Positions 34,195-42,562 of a stretch of 42,562 nt of DNA are shown here, in pieces (the first letter of the stretch is position 1; every line of letters begins with the position of its first letter). This stretch comes from Hominisplanchenecus_A murintestinalis (lineage in GTDB: Bacteria > Bacillota > Clostridia > Lachnospirales > Lachnospiraceae), in assembly GCF_943193015.1 (NCBI RefSeq), contig NZ_CALPCM010000027.1, positions 1 to 42,562 of the forward strand. The letters run 5' to 3'. A program made the position numbers and the translations under genes. Below the pieces are notes generated by a model, which had not been told where the DNA came from, searched no databases, and saw nothing but the letters and a program-made list of their open reading frames with translations.

Positions 34195-35064
34195 TTATTC
34201 AGAAAGGGGCTGTACGGAAATCGCCTCATCCATCATCTTCGTGTAATCCTCTACCGTCATTTTCTCAAGTACGCTGTCAATCGCCTCACGCAGTTCATCG
34301 TTGCCTTTCTGTACGGAGATACCGATGTTGATATCTTCTTCAGACACCTCAAACGCGCCTTCTGCGTTCTCAGAAAAGTCCAAAAGCTTAAAGTCAGGAT
34401 AAGCCACGCACGCCGCCATACCTGTAGGCATGTCCGTTACCACCGCGTCACATTTCCCGGAATCCAGGGCAACCAGCATAGCCGGGGCAGACTCCTGTGC
34501 CGGAAGGACATTTGCGTCTGCAATCTGCGGCAGGCAGACATTGTACCAAATCGTATTCTGCTGAGATGTACAGGTGACGCCTTTCAAATCCTCTACGCTC
34601 TTCGCTTCCGCATATGCGCCGTCACCCTTTACCAGAGTAACAATGGATGCATAATAATAAGGCTTCGTGAAATCTACCATTTCCTGACGGTCCTTCGTGA
34701 TGGACTGACCGGCAATTACACAATCAACTGTTCCCGACTGTACCGCCGGAACCAGGGAATCCCAGTCAAGCTTTACAATTTCCAGCTCATATCCCAGCTC
34801 ATCGCAGATATGCTGCGCCATCTTTACGTCATAACCATACGCATAGTCGGAACTTCCTGAAATTGGAACCGCGCCATTATCGTTTGTAGGCTGCGTCCAG
34901 TTGTAAGGGGCATAGCCGCACTCCATGGCTACCTTCAGGGTTTTCTTTTCTCCGTCTGCACCTGCTGCCGTCTCTGGTGTTTTATTCGATCCGCATCCTG
35001 CCAGTACGCTGACTGCCATGACTGATGTAAGTACCAACGCTGTCAATTTTTTCGTTTTTCTCAT
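34195..35064 (-). CDS. Amino-acid ABC transporter substrate-binding lipoprotein
   Basis: The 289-residue precursor has a lipoprotein signal peptide with lipobox Cys24 (VLAGCGSN) and a family 3 solute-binding domain: MECGYAPYNW near residue 50, VDCVIAGQSITKDRQEMVDFTKPYYY (shown only in part by the family core), and a C-terminal helical end. It captures a polar amino acid outside the membrane. It is first in an operon with permease, ATPase, histidine phosphatase and possibly the deacetylase. The leader contains a consensus promoter followed at once by a terminator-like hairpin (35143-35192). Confidence 0.93.
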   Translation of the reverse strand: MRKTKKLTALVLTSVMAVSVLAGCGSNKTPETAAGADGEKKTLKVAMECGYAPYNWTQPTNDNGAVPISGSSDYAYGYDVKMAQHICDELGYELEIVKLDWDSLVPAVQSGTVDCVIAGQSITKDRQEMVDFTKPYYYASIVTLVKGDGAYAEAKSVEDLKGVTCTSQQNTIWYNVCLPQIADANVLPAQESAPAMLVALDSGKCDAVVTDMPTGMAACVAYPDFKLLDFSENAEGAFEVSEEDINIGISVQKGNDELREAIDSVLEKMTVEDYTKMMDEAISVQPLSE

Positions 35065-35142
35065 TTCTTCTCTCCTCTTTTCCTGCCGGGAAACCGCCCG
35101 GCTATATTCTGTAGGGTTTCCCGCCTCCTAAAAAACGGGCAG

Positions 35143-35192
35143 GGAAAAAGGCGCATCGAGAGCGCTTTCACCGCCTCTCTGCGCCTTTTTCC
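35143..35192 (-). promoter_or_regulatory. Leader hairpin of the amino-acid ABC operon
   Basis: GGAAAAAGGCGCA and its complement (35180-35192 with 35143-35155) form a 13-bp stem extended by GAGAG/CTCTC, with a T-run in the second arm. It starts only a few nucleotides after the predicted transcription start. It may attenuate the operon, end a tiny RNA, or terminate the large gene upstream. Confidence 0.6.
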
Positions 35193-35200
35193 ATAAATAA

Positions 35201-35229
35201 ATTATAGTGAGTGAACGTAGGAAAGTCAA
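35201..35229 (-). promoter_or_regulatory. Promoter of the amino-acid ABC operon
   Basis: TTGACT (35229-35224) and TATAAT (35206-35201), 17 bases apart on the minus strand; the best promoter match in this part of the window. Confidence 0.7.
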
Positions 35230-35249
35230 TACTTTTTCCGGAGTATCCT

Positions 35250-38200
35250 TTATTTCCGGTTAAATACCGCCTTCTTCCCTGCCTTCATCTGCTTTTTCAG
35301 CTTTTTCAGCTGCTTTGCGCTCATCTTCTTCGGAACACGTATCCTGCACGCCGCTTTCATTCCTTTGAACGCCTGCCTTCCAATTGACGGCGCCTGCTTC
35401 CCTTTAAACAGGATTGTTTTGAGCTTTGTACATTTATAAAATGCCTTTGCGCCAATGTTCTTTACATTCACGCCAATCGTAACGCTCACAAGCTTTTTAC
35501 TTTTCTGGCATGCGCCTTTTGCAATTTCCGTCACTTTAAAGGTGTACCCGTCCTTCTTCACACTTGCCGGAACCTCTATCTTTTTCGTTCCCGGCGCTTT
35601 TACCAGCGATACCGTCCCTTTTTTCGCATCGGACTTTGTAACCTTATAGCGGTATCCTTTCACGGCGAAAGAAGCGCCTTTCTTCGGTACTGCCGGAACC
35701 GGCAGCGGCGCAGGCGGGGCCGGAGGGTTAGGTACGGCAGGCGTACCTCCGCTTTCCTGCTTTCTCACCAACAAGTTTCGCGCGCTCTGCAGCCTTGCCA
35801 ATGCCACACGCAGAGAAGCTTCATCTGCACTGCTCTCCAGCACCCTGCGCACGTCCTGAAGAACTGCCAGATACCCTGCCACACTTTCAGGCGTATACAG
35901 ATCCAAGTCCTTTCTGCTCTCCGCTTCCTGAAGGGCTGTCTGCAGCCTGTTCCGAGCAGCCGCCAGGGAAGTAATATATTCCGCCGTATAAGCGCTGTTC
36001 TTTGTCACACTGGAAATGGTAAATTCAGCCTCTCTGGAAAGCTCTGTGCCGTCCTCATCATTCCAGGACCAGAACTCATATCCCGGCTTCTTTCCTGCCA
36101 TCAGCGTCAAAGACTCTCCGTCGTCAACACCGATTGTTCCATTCACTGTCAGTTTATTCCCGCTCCGGGCCTTTAAAAGTCCCCAGCCTTCCATATCTGT
36201 CCGGTAAGTTACGGTGTGTCTGGGTTTCGCCCCGGGCAGCGGCCGTGTGAACTTCACATCTCCCAGGCTTACATAATCATTCTCTATGCCGTCTTCCGTC
36301 CCGTCTACTTCAATAACCAGCTCCTGCGCACCTGTCACATCAAAGTCCAGCAGCACTGCCGGGGTGTCCGCCCTCAGCACATTATCTTCGCCTCCTCCGT
36401 CGTCAATGAGCCTGCCGTCCAGATATACCCGGTAGCGTACAGAAGCCTCATCTGCCCTGGCCTCCTGGTCGACGCCCAGATATCCCGAGAACCATGTGAA
36501 GCCCATTCCTTCGATACGGTAGATCAGTATCATCGGGTCTTCTACGCTTCCTGCACATCCGCCAACACCTTTCGCAAAAAACTGTGTCGTCCCATCCTCC
36601 ATCAAAAGCTTAATCGGTGTGTCTACAAAACTGAAATCTTTTCGGAAATCTCCCAGCCCGCTCAGAGACTCCTCATCAAAGTCAATATAAGTTTCCCCAT
36701 TCCCGTCAATATCCAGCAGATATTCCCTGCTCTCACTTTTATCCGGTGAGATTACTTTTAAACAAATCCGGTTCATTCCCGCTTTCAGCGGAATCTCTCC
36801 GCTAAGCTCTCCATCCATTTCATGTAAAAGCTCTCCGCCCACATACAACTGAATCTGTGCCGCATCCTCCTGCGCCGCCGCCGTCAGCAGCACTGTTTCC
36901 TCGTTGGCTGTCCCTGTATAAGACAGGACGCCCGCTGAAAAAACCTCATTCAGGAAAACACCGGACGTAAAGCCCAGCTCTTCCAAAGCTGCATTCTTAT
37001 CACTGGGCACATACGCTTCAATATAATAACAGGTTTCCGGCGCCAGCGTCTCAGGCTTTACCCTGATTGCGATATCATTCATCCCGGGAAGCATCTGTAC
37101 CTCTGCTTCCGTCCCTTCCATATTTTTTCCATTCACACAGACACTCACGGACGCCTTTACCGATTTAGGGGTCATCAGCATCTCCAAAGTTTCCTGATTC
37201 CTCTCCAGCAATATTCTATAAGGATTATCTAATGTAAAGCCCAGCGGGTTGACCGGAACTGCCCTGCCGTCCAGGCTGAGTCCGCGCAGCACAGACTCAG
37301 AATCCCCCCATCGGCTCAGTATGAAACGGTACTCTGCCTGAGTTTTCCCATCCTCCGCCGTAACGCGCACTAAAACCACGTTTCGCCCGGCAGACAGTTT
37401 CATGAAAAATCCACGGCTTTCCCCCTCCGCTGCGCATTCTCTCCCATTTAAGAATACTTCCATAGATGCCGCCTCATCCAGTGTCTCAAATACGGCCTGC
37501 ACTGCATCCTGTTTCTGGGGAACTGCCGCTATATATCCTTTTGTATAACGGCTGAACTCCTCCATTCCTTCAATCTCCGGAAATACCGCCATGCGCAGAG
37601 AAGCTTCTGCCGCTCCATGTGCCGGAAGCGTATCGATCCGCAGCGCTCTGGATTCCACCGGGGTTCCATACAGGCCGTGCTCGTCTTGCGGAACCACCAC
37701 GGCCCGCACCCATTTTCCACTCAGGGAAGCCGGTGCAGTAATCCGGCTTCCTGACAGTCCCGGAATCAGCTCATAAACTCCTTCTGCCTCATCTGCCGCT
37801 TCCCATTTTACCAGATGCGTGCCTTCTCTATCATAGTTCCCATCCTGAAAACCTCCCAGGGCAGCGCTCAGTATCCCTTCTGTCTCATCATAGATACATA
37901 CGGCTCCCAGCGCAAACGGAACCTGATTGTCCTCCGTTAACGGAATCTGCTGCTCTGCGCCGTCATTTATCCGAACCCGAAAATCTGAAAACACAAAGGA
38001 ATCCCTCCATGTCACGCCGCTGTCTCCCCCCGTGACAAATCCTATCTGGAAAGAATCTGTAAGCGGCATCCGGATATTCGGACGCTTCGCTTTTAAGTCC
38101 TCCTGCCAGGTAGTCGTGCTGCCTCCCACATATTTCCGCTCTTTCCATTCTCCATCTTCAGAGGTCTTATAATATGCCCGCAGCCCGTCCAGGGTGTTTC

Positions 38201-41200
38201 CTTCCTTTACCAGCTTAAGCCAGATATCCGTTTCCGGCGGGGCGTCTTCTCCCTCGCCCTCATATACCCAGTCGTCGCTGTCTCTCGCATCCTCTACAGT
38301 TACTTTTATTTTTCCATCCGGGTCAGAATTGGCATGTTTCCTTCCCACTGAAAAATAATCGTCTTCCCCCTGGAAAAAAATCAGTCCTGCTTCCTGCCAT
38401 CTTCCTGTCGTCTTGCCATGCATCTTTACTGTCGCTTCCACTTTCTTCATGGATTCACCCAGTGTATACAGAAATAGATTCTTGGGTTCCTGCTCCTTGA
38501 ACAGCCCCGACGGCTGTGCTTTAATCTCTATCCGATCCTGCGCTTCACCTGTAACGCTCCAGTTTTCCCTGTCTGAGTTCAGGATATCCATTGTCGGCAC
38601 CTTACTGCCTTTATTAATAATTACCAGCTTCCGCGCCTCCAGCCCATTTGCCGTCCTTGCCACCAGCTCTACTGCCCCATCTGCATTTGCCGTCAGCCTC
38701 CCTGCAGAATCTATGGATGCACAGGCAGTGCCGGCCTGGGTATCTGCATCAACGACTCTCCATGACACCCAGGGATTCACGCCTCCCGGAGCCAAAACCG
38801 CCTGATATTGCTTCGTTTCTCCATGTACATTTATAATAGAATCCCCGGCAATAGACACTGCCTGAGGCAAAACTGCCGCTTCTGTCCCTACTCTTTGAGG
38901 CTGCGTCCTAACCGGAGCGCCATACAAGCCCTTGCTGTCCCTGGGTATGACCACTGCCCTCACCCATTTTCCTGCAAAATCCAATGCATTTACATTTTCT
39001 GTGCCCGTTGCGTCTGACAGTTCATAAGTATCCGCCTGACCATCCGCCGCCTCCCACCTTACGATAGGAATCCCAGGCTCATCTCCGTCTGCGTCTGAGA
39101 ACTCTCCAGGGCTGACACTCAATGCTCCGGCTCCATAGCTGCATGTCCCTTCCGCCATTACGGGCGCTGTGTTATGGTATGTCAGCAGACCGTTTTTTAA
39201 CTCACTGCCTTCAGTTCCCACCTGCAAATCATAAAATTCAAACGCCGTTCCCCGGGCGCTCACACTACAACATGCCATAATACCAATACGAAAATCTGAC
39301 CCAAGCCCGGCATTTTCATAGCTGCCTGCAGACGTCCATCCCTCATCTATCCAGCCTTCCGTATTTTCATTTCCCTCTGTTTTATAAAAACCCGAAATTG
39401 TATCCCCACTTTTCACCAGCTTCAGCCAAACCGCAGATTCTTCGTCTATATCAGCATACGGCTCATTTTCCTCCGCAGCAACATCATCCGTTTCACTCAC
39501 CATCTGAATAAAAGGATCCCCCTCACGGTTCCTTCGTCCAAGAATTGTGAAATTACCGTTATCCTTGTAAAAAACCAATCCTGCCTCATCACCATTTATT
39601 TTGGTCTTCCCTTTCATCTTTACGACAGCCGTTACATTTTCCAGGTTTCCGAATATTTCCTTGTGGCTTAGATAAAGGTTGTCCACATAATTAAACTTAT
39701 TCTGGTTATAAATCCCGCCATTCTGAGCATTAATCTTTATCCCTCCGTCAGCCAGCACATGCCATTCATTCGGACGCCGTCTCACATTCTCCATATACGT
39801 TTTATTTTCGATCCAGTTCCCTTTCCGGATAACGAGAAGTTTCCGTGCCTCCAGAGCCCCGGCCTTCGCCACCACTTCAACCACACCGTCCGACTGTGTC
39901 GTCAGTTCGCCTGTCGCGGCGTCTATCACGGCATGCCTTGTCTCACTCCTGCCGTCCGCAGCGTCTACCACTTTCCAGGTAACTTCACTGCTTCCCGCCG
40001 GATTCTGCTCTGCAATATAATGAAGCGTTCTGCCATGTTCACTTACTGTCTCATCCGCGTCCCCGCACCGGATAGAAAGCGCCGCCTCACCCGGTTCCTC
40101 TACTGTCACTGTCTGCCACTCTGAAACGTATTTCTTACCGCCTGCCATTGTACAGGCGCGCACCTTCGCCGTTCCTGGCCGTAGCCCTGTAATTTCTCCG
40201 GCGTAGTTCACAGACACCACATCTTCATTTCTGACTTCATAAGCAATCGTTCCCACTGCCGGAAGCGCTGCCGCATTTCCTCTGAAATCCAGGTTTTCCC
40301 CTTCTCCCTGAGAAATATCCGTTCCTGCGTTCATGTTACTTGTGCTGCCCCCCAGTTTCAGTCCCGCATCGTAGCTGTTTCCTGAAAGCATTACCTCCCG
40401 GCATCCGTCAAAGGTATAGAGTTCCGAAGAACTCACCTTCCCCGCCAGCCCTGCCGTAAGCCGGCTTTTTCCATTCACACGAAGCGTTTCCGGTGTCTGC
40501 AGGCTCACCGTCACATCCGGCGCATACCGATAAATCTCATTATCTGTAAAGCTCAGCCCTTTCACACTTCTGGCGCTCAGGACATAGCTGTTTTCCATAT
40601 AAAAAGTATTTTCCCTAATACGGATATTCTCATATACGGGCTCCTCTACAATACTTGCCGACATAAGCGGCTCCACCAAAACTGCCGCCTCTCCAGAGCC
40701 GGGACGCCGGAAAATATTATTTGCAACCGTCACATCCCTTGCCTGACCTGCTTCAAATTTCTCAACCGTATCGCTGGAAATACATACGGATGCTTTCCCC
40801 ATGCCGTCAAAAACATTATCCTGAATCAACACATTCTTTCCGGTTCCCACCCGGATACCCTCGGAAGGACATTCCTTAAACAGATTACCGGTAATCTCCA
40901 CTTCCGGCATATAGGTTAGATTTTCCACCACATATTCCTCCCCGTCTTTCAGTGGAATGTCCCGGTTCAACGTAATAATGATTTCATTCAGAGAGCCGCT
41001 TCCGCTCGCAAGCACGCCGCCTTCGCCCGCCGGACCTGATACCTCTTCAACAATCGCCTCAGAACTTGCTGCCTTCATAGTTTCCCTAGATACGAACTTT
41101 ACTTTATCCCCTTTAAAAAAGTTAGGGAATCCCTCCGTCTGATGCTGCAAATCTGTAAATTTAACCTTGTACTGACGGTCTGAAATACGTTCTGTCACCA

Positions 41201-42305
41201 GATTGTAAATCCCATGAATATCCACCGTCGGACCGCAGGCATTCGAAAACATACATCCGGTTATCTGTACTTTTCCCCCGCATCCTGCCAGCCGTATGAA
41301 GTCTGTATAGCCTGCTGCAGCTCTTCCGCTGCCCTCCGGCGGCTCAAAGTCTATATTTGCAAAAGTAAGATTCTTCGAATGCTGCCCCACGATACCTGCT
41401 CCATGCATAAAATGTACGTCCAGATTTTCCAGTACAATATCCTCGCTTTTCCACAAAAACATCCCCGCATGGTCTCGTACTGTCCTGCGCATCTGATAAC
41501 AGTTCCCCGGTTTAATTGTAGGGGACTTTCCCCCGTCGCGGTAATTGAACTGAAGCCTGCGGTTTCCCAGCTCTCGGATACTCACCACATTATTAAGCAA
41601 ACGGTTGGCGTCCTGTGCTACCCGCCCTTCTGTTGTATAATATACCTGCCGATAGGAAGATATACTGCCCTCTTCCGTCCAGTAAGGCTTTCCTGTATAT
41701 GGACTTACATCACTCTTCCAGGTAATGCTCTTTCCCTGCTTTACTTCATAATCATAACACTCGGGAATATGGACAGTAATCGAATTCCCTGACATAGATT
41801 CTACTGTCACATCTACTACCGTGGGTACGTAAAAATCAAATGCAAAATCTTCAAACCTGATATTCCTGCATCGTATAGCAGCAAAAGTTGTCATCTTCCC
41901 ATGAAACATAAAAAGCGAACCATTTCCCCTAATGGTCACATTTTCCATATCTTCCAGCAAAAATCCGACAGTCTTCATCTTGTACCTGGAATCTGAGCCT
42001 GCTGTGTTCGCAATATAAAGCTCTCGAACGGAAGCCTTATCCGGATAAATATGATATTCCCCGAACGGAAAGTCCAGGACAACCTGCCCCTCTGCTGTCT
42101 CCGATGCTGCTTTTGCAGCCGCAATCGCTTTCTGTATAGCAGGCGCATTATCCCTCATGCCGCCTGGTGACACCCCATATTCTGTCACATCAATAACAAT
42201 TTCTTTTCCCTGTGCAGCCTCCGCGTCCACAGCCATTTGCGGCATAAGTACGGAAAGCAGCATACAAAAAAACACTACAAATGCCGTTCCTTTTTTTCCG
42301 CCCAT
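35250..42305 (-). CDS. Giant secreted multidomain protein with GH110-like beta-helix
   Basis: The 2351 residues start with a signal peptide (about 1-31). Residues 35-660 form a right-handed beta-helix that resembles GH110 alpha-1,3-galactosidases (FGEYHIYP, LFMFHGKM, FAFDFYVP, NLDVHFMHGAGIV, VDIHG). The GH110 Asp pair before the NxHG-like motif seems absent (ACGPTVDIHG, 356-365). Next come BIG2-like Ig (685-736), then a duplicated unit of Ig-like, concanavalin-like and WEAADG modules (740-1140 and 1145-1558), three cadherin-like sandwiches (1565-1867), an NPCBM-type domain (1868-2024), an InlB_B-like repeat (2028-2112), a FIVAR-like helical domain (2113-2182), a Pro linker and a BspA-like leucine-rich end (2211-2351). 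It is probably a surface glycan-binding or glycan-cleaving protein. GGAAGG precedes ATG at 42305. Confidence 0.8.
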   Translation of the reverse strand: MGGKKGTAFVVFFCMLLSVLMPQMAVDAEAAQGKEIVIDVTEYGVSPGGMRDNAPAIQKAIAAAKAASETAEGQVVLDFPFGEYHIYPDKASVRELYIANTAGSDSRYKMKTVGFLLEDMENVTIRGNGSLFMFHGKMTTFAAIRCRNIRFEDFAFDFYVPTVVDVTVESMSGNSITVHIPECYDYEVKQGKSITWKSDVSPYTGKPYWTEEGSISSYRQVYYTTEGRVAQDANRLLNNVVSIRELGNRRLQFNYRDGGKSPTIKPGNCYQMRRTVRDHAGMFLWKSEDIVLENLDVHFMHGAGIVGQHSKNLTFANIDFEPPEGSGRAAAGYTDFIRLAGCGGKVQITGCMFSNACGPTVDIHGIYNLVTERISDRQYKVKFTDLQHQTEGFPNFFKGDKVKFVSRETMKAASSEAIVEEVSGPAGEGGVLASGSGSLNEIIITLNRDIPLKDGEEYVVENLTYMPEVEITGNLFKECPSEGIRVGTGKNVLIQDNVFDGMGKASVCISSDTVEKFEAGQARDVTVANNIFRRPGSGEAAVLVEPLMSASIVEEPVYENIRIRENTFYMENSYVLSARSVKGLSFTDNEIYRYAPDVTVSLQTPETLRVNGKSRLTAGLAGKVSSSELYTFDGCREVMLSGNSYDAGLKLGGSTSNMNAGTDISQGEGENLDFRGNAAALPAVGTIAYEVRNEDVVSVNYAGEITGLRPGTAKVRACTMAGGKKYVSEWQTVTVEEPGEAALSIRCGDADETVSEHGRTLHYIAEQNPAGSSEVTWKVVDAADGRSETRHAVIDAATGELTTQSDGVVEVVAKAGALEARKLLVIRKGNWIENKTYMENVRRRPNEWHVLADGGIKINAQNGGIYNQNKFNYVDNLYLSHKEIFGNLENVTAVVKMKGKTKINGDEAGLVFYKDNGNFTILGRRNREGDPFIQMVSETDDVAAEENEPYADIDEESAVWLKLVKSGDTISGFYKTEGNENTEGWIDEGWTSAGSYENAGLGSDFRIGIMACCSVSARGTAFEFYDLQVGTEGSELKNGLLTYHNTAPVMAEGTCSYGAGALSVSPGEFSDADGDEPGIPIVRWEAADGQADTYELSDATGTENVNALDFAGKWVRAVVIPRDSKGLYGAPVRTQPQRVGTEAAVLPQAVSIAGDSIINVHGETKQYQAVLAPGGVNPWVSWRVVDADTQAGTACASIDSAGRLTANADGAVELVARTANGLEARKLVIINKGSKVPTMDILNSDRENWSVTGEAQDRIEIKAQPSGLFKEQEPKNLFLYTLGESMKKVEATVKMHGKTTGRWQEAGLIFFQGEDDYFSVGRKHANSDPDGKIKVTVEDARDSDDWVYEGEGEDAPPETDIWLKLVKEGNTLDGLRAYYKTSEDGEWKERKYVGGSTTTWQEDLKAKRPNIRMPLTDSFQIGFVTGGDSGVTWRDSFVFSDFRVRINDGAEQQIPLTEDNQVPFALGAVCIYDETEGILSAALGGFQDGNYDREGTHLVKWEAADEAEGVYELIPGLSGSRITAPASLSGKWVRAVVVPQDEHGLYGTPVESRALRIDTLPAHGAAEASLRMAVFPEIEGMEEFSRYTKGYIAAVPQKQDAVQAVFETLDEAASMEVFLNGRECAAEGESRGFFMKLSAGRNVVLVRVTAEDGKTQAEYRFILSRWGDSESVLRGLSLDGRAVPVNPLGFTLDNPYRILLERNQETLEMLMTPKSVKASVSVCVNGKNMEGTEAEVQMLPGMNDIAIRVKPETLAPETCYYIEAYVPSDKNAALEELGFTSGVFLNEVFSAGVLSYTGTANEETVLLTAAAQEDAAQIQLYVGGELLHEMDGELSGEIPLKAGMNRICLKVISPDKSESREYLLDIDGNGETYIDFDEESLSGLGDFRKDFSFVDTPIKLLMEDGTTQFFAKGVGGCAGSVEDPMILIYRIEGMGFTWFSGYLGVDQEARADEASVRYRVYLDGRLIDDGGGEDNVLRADTPAVLLDFDVTGAQELVIEVDGTEDGIENDYVSLGDVKFTRPLPGAKPRHTVTYRTDMEGWGLLKARSGNKLTVNGTIGVDDGESLTLMAGKKPGYEFWSWNDEDGTELSREAEFTISSVTKNSAYTAEYITSLAAARNRLQTALQEAESRKDLDLYTPESVAGYLAVLQDVRRVLESSADEASLRVALARLQSARNLLVRKQESGGTPAVPNPPAPPAPLPVPAVPKKGASFAVKGYRYKVTKSDAKKGTVSLVKAPGTKKIEVPASVKKDGYTFKVTEIAKGACQKSKKLVSVTIGVNVKNIGAKAFYKCTKLKTILFKGKQAPSIGRQAFKGMKAACRIRVPKKMSAKQLKKLKKQMKAGKKAVFNRK

Positions 42306-42347
42306 AAAATCCTTCCCTTCCCCTGTAAACTGGCAAATCTCTCATAA

Positions 42348-42353
42348 ATTATA
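42348..42353 (-). promoter_or_regulatory. -10 element of the giant-protein gene
   Basis: TATAAT on the minus strand about 45 bp before the start codon. A TTGAGT (42381-42376) lies 16 bases from an overlapping TTATAC instead, so the exact pair is uncertain. Confidence 0.45.
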
Positions 42354-42418
42354 GTATAATCCAAACTTCCCCAAAACTCAACTGCACAATCCTAATTTGC
42401 CGTAAACTGCCGCACGCA

Positions 42419-42450
42419 AAGAACCGCTCCCTTTCCGGGAGCGGTTCTTA
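42419..42450 (-). terminator. Terminator of the partial gene at the right edge
   Basis: GAACCGCTCCC and GGGAGCGGTTC pair perfectly and are followed on the minus strand by TTTG. It separates the edge gene from the giant-protein promoter. Confidence 0.75.
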
Positions 42451-42466
42451 GTATTTCCTGTATTGC

Positions 42467-42562
42467 TTATTTTGTTACTTTTGCGCTTTTTGCCCCTGCT
42501 TTCTTTACTTTCTTAAGCAGAGCTTTGCGGTCTTTCGCCTTTTTCAGTTTCTTCGCTTTAAC
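42467..42562 (-). CDS. C-terminal fragment of a Lys/Ala-rich protein (runs off the window)
   Basis: Thirty-one codons in frame with the window edge end in TAA at 42469-42467. The visible tail is almost all Lys, Ala, Leu and Val (KKVKKAGAKSAKVTK at the end). Such tails close many Lachnospiraceae surface proteins that end in BspA-like leucine-rich repeats, as the giant protein beside it does (KKLKKQMKAGKKAVF). The stop codon and the terminator after it support a real gene; its main part and function are not visible. Confidence 0.6.
   Translation of the reverse strand, partial: VKAKKLKKAKDRKALLKKVKKAGAKSAKVTK

Noticed and set aside
1..42562. CRISPR arrays, tRNA, rRNA, transposases or phage genes
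   Set aside because: None was seen on reading both strands; the only ordered repeats are the 11-bp array at 7637-7702, the 14-bp pair near 2600 and the 1-700 element.

Overview
The window looks like a chromosomal segment of a gut-type Lachnospiraceae (Clostridia, Firmicutes). The support is indirect: moderate GC, strong AGGAGG-type ribosome binding sites, two type III glutamine synthetases, YesM/YesN-type sugar signalling, nagB-nagA, an AGCS symporter, and long surface proteins ending in BspA-like leucine-rich repeats with Lys-rich tails. I see no rRNA, tRNA, CRISPR array, transposase or phage gene.

Layout: (1) 1-700 has no convincing gene; it holds diverged inverted and direct copies of one sequence. 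(2) 760-7441 carries a surface protein, a CorC/HlyC-type membrane protein, a reduced RpoD-like protein overlapping an S41 protease, and a PucR/CdaR-type regulator. (3) 7816-13245 has two glnN paralogs in tandem, each with its own promoter, and class II fructose-bisphosphate aldolase. (4) 13351-23164 is a sugar-uptake and sensing block on the minus strand: mglB-mglA-mglC plus a 91-aa membrane protein, then an AraC-type response regulator, a YesM-type kinase, a membrane-anchored sugar-binding protein and a second sugar-binding lipoprotein. (5) 23524-25993 has a lipid/diacylglycerol kinase and a Na+/alanine symporter. (6) 26348-30695, plus strand, has pyrG, a cytosolic CBM9-like protein, nagB and nagA. 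(7) 30782-35064, minus strand, has a polar amino-acid ABC transporter followed by a histidine phosphatase and a secreted polysaccharide deacetylase. (8) 35250-42305 is one gene for a 2351-residue secreted protein with a GH110-like beta-helix and many accessory domains. The window ends inside another minus-strand gene with a Lys/Ala-rich C-terminus.

Functionally the segment combines nitrogen assimilation (glnN, amino-acid uptake), amino-sugar and hexose use (nagBA, mgl, fba), nucleotide synthesis (pyrG) and host- or wall-glycan surface proteins. Several genes (pyrG, glnN2, the symporter, the amino-acid ABC operon) have a hairpin with a U-run between promoter and start codon, which suggests control by attenuation.

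The items most worth a second look are the GH110-like giant protein that appears to lack the family's Asp pair, the 1-700 repeat region, a six-unit 11-bp phased array at 7637-7702, the RpoD-like protein without region 4, the four-hairpin nagB-nagA spacer, and the sensing operon with two binding proteins. All identifications come from reading the sequence and recalled family features; no database search was run.
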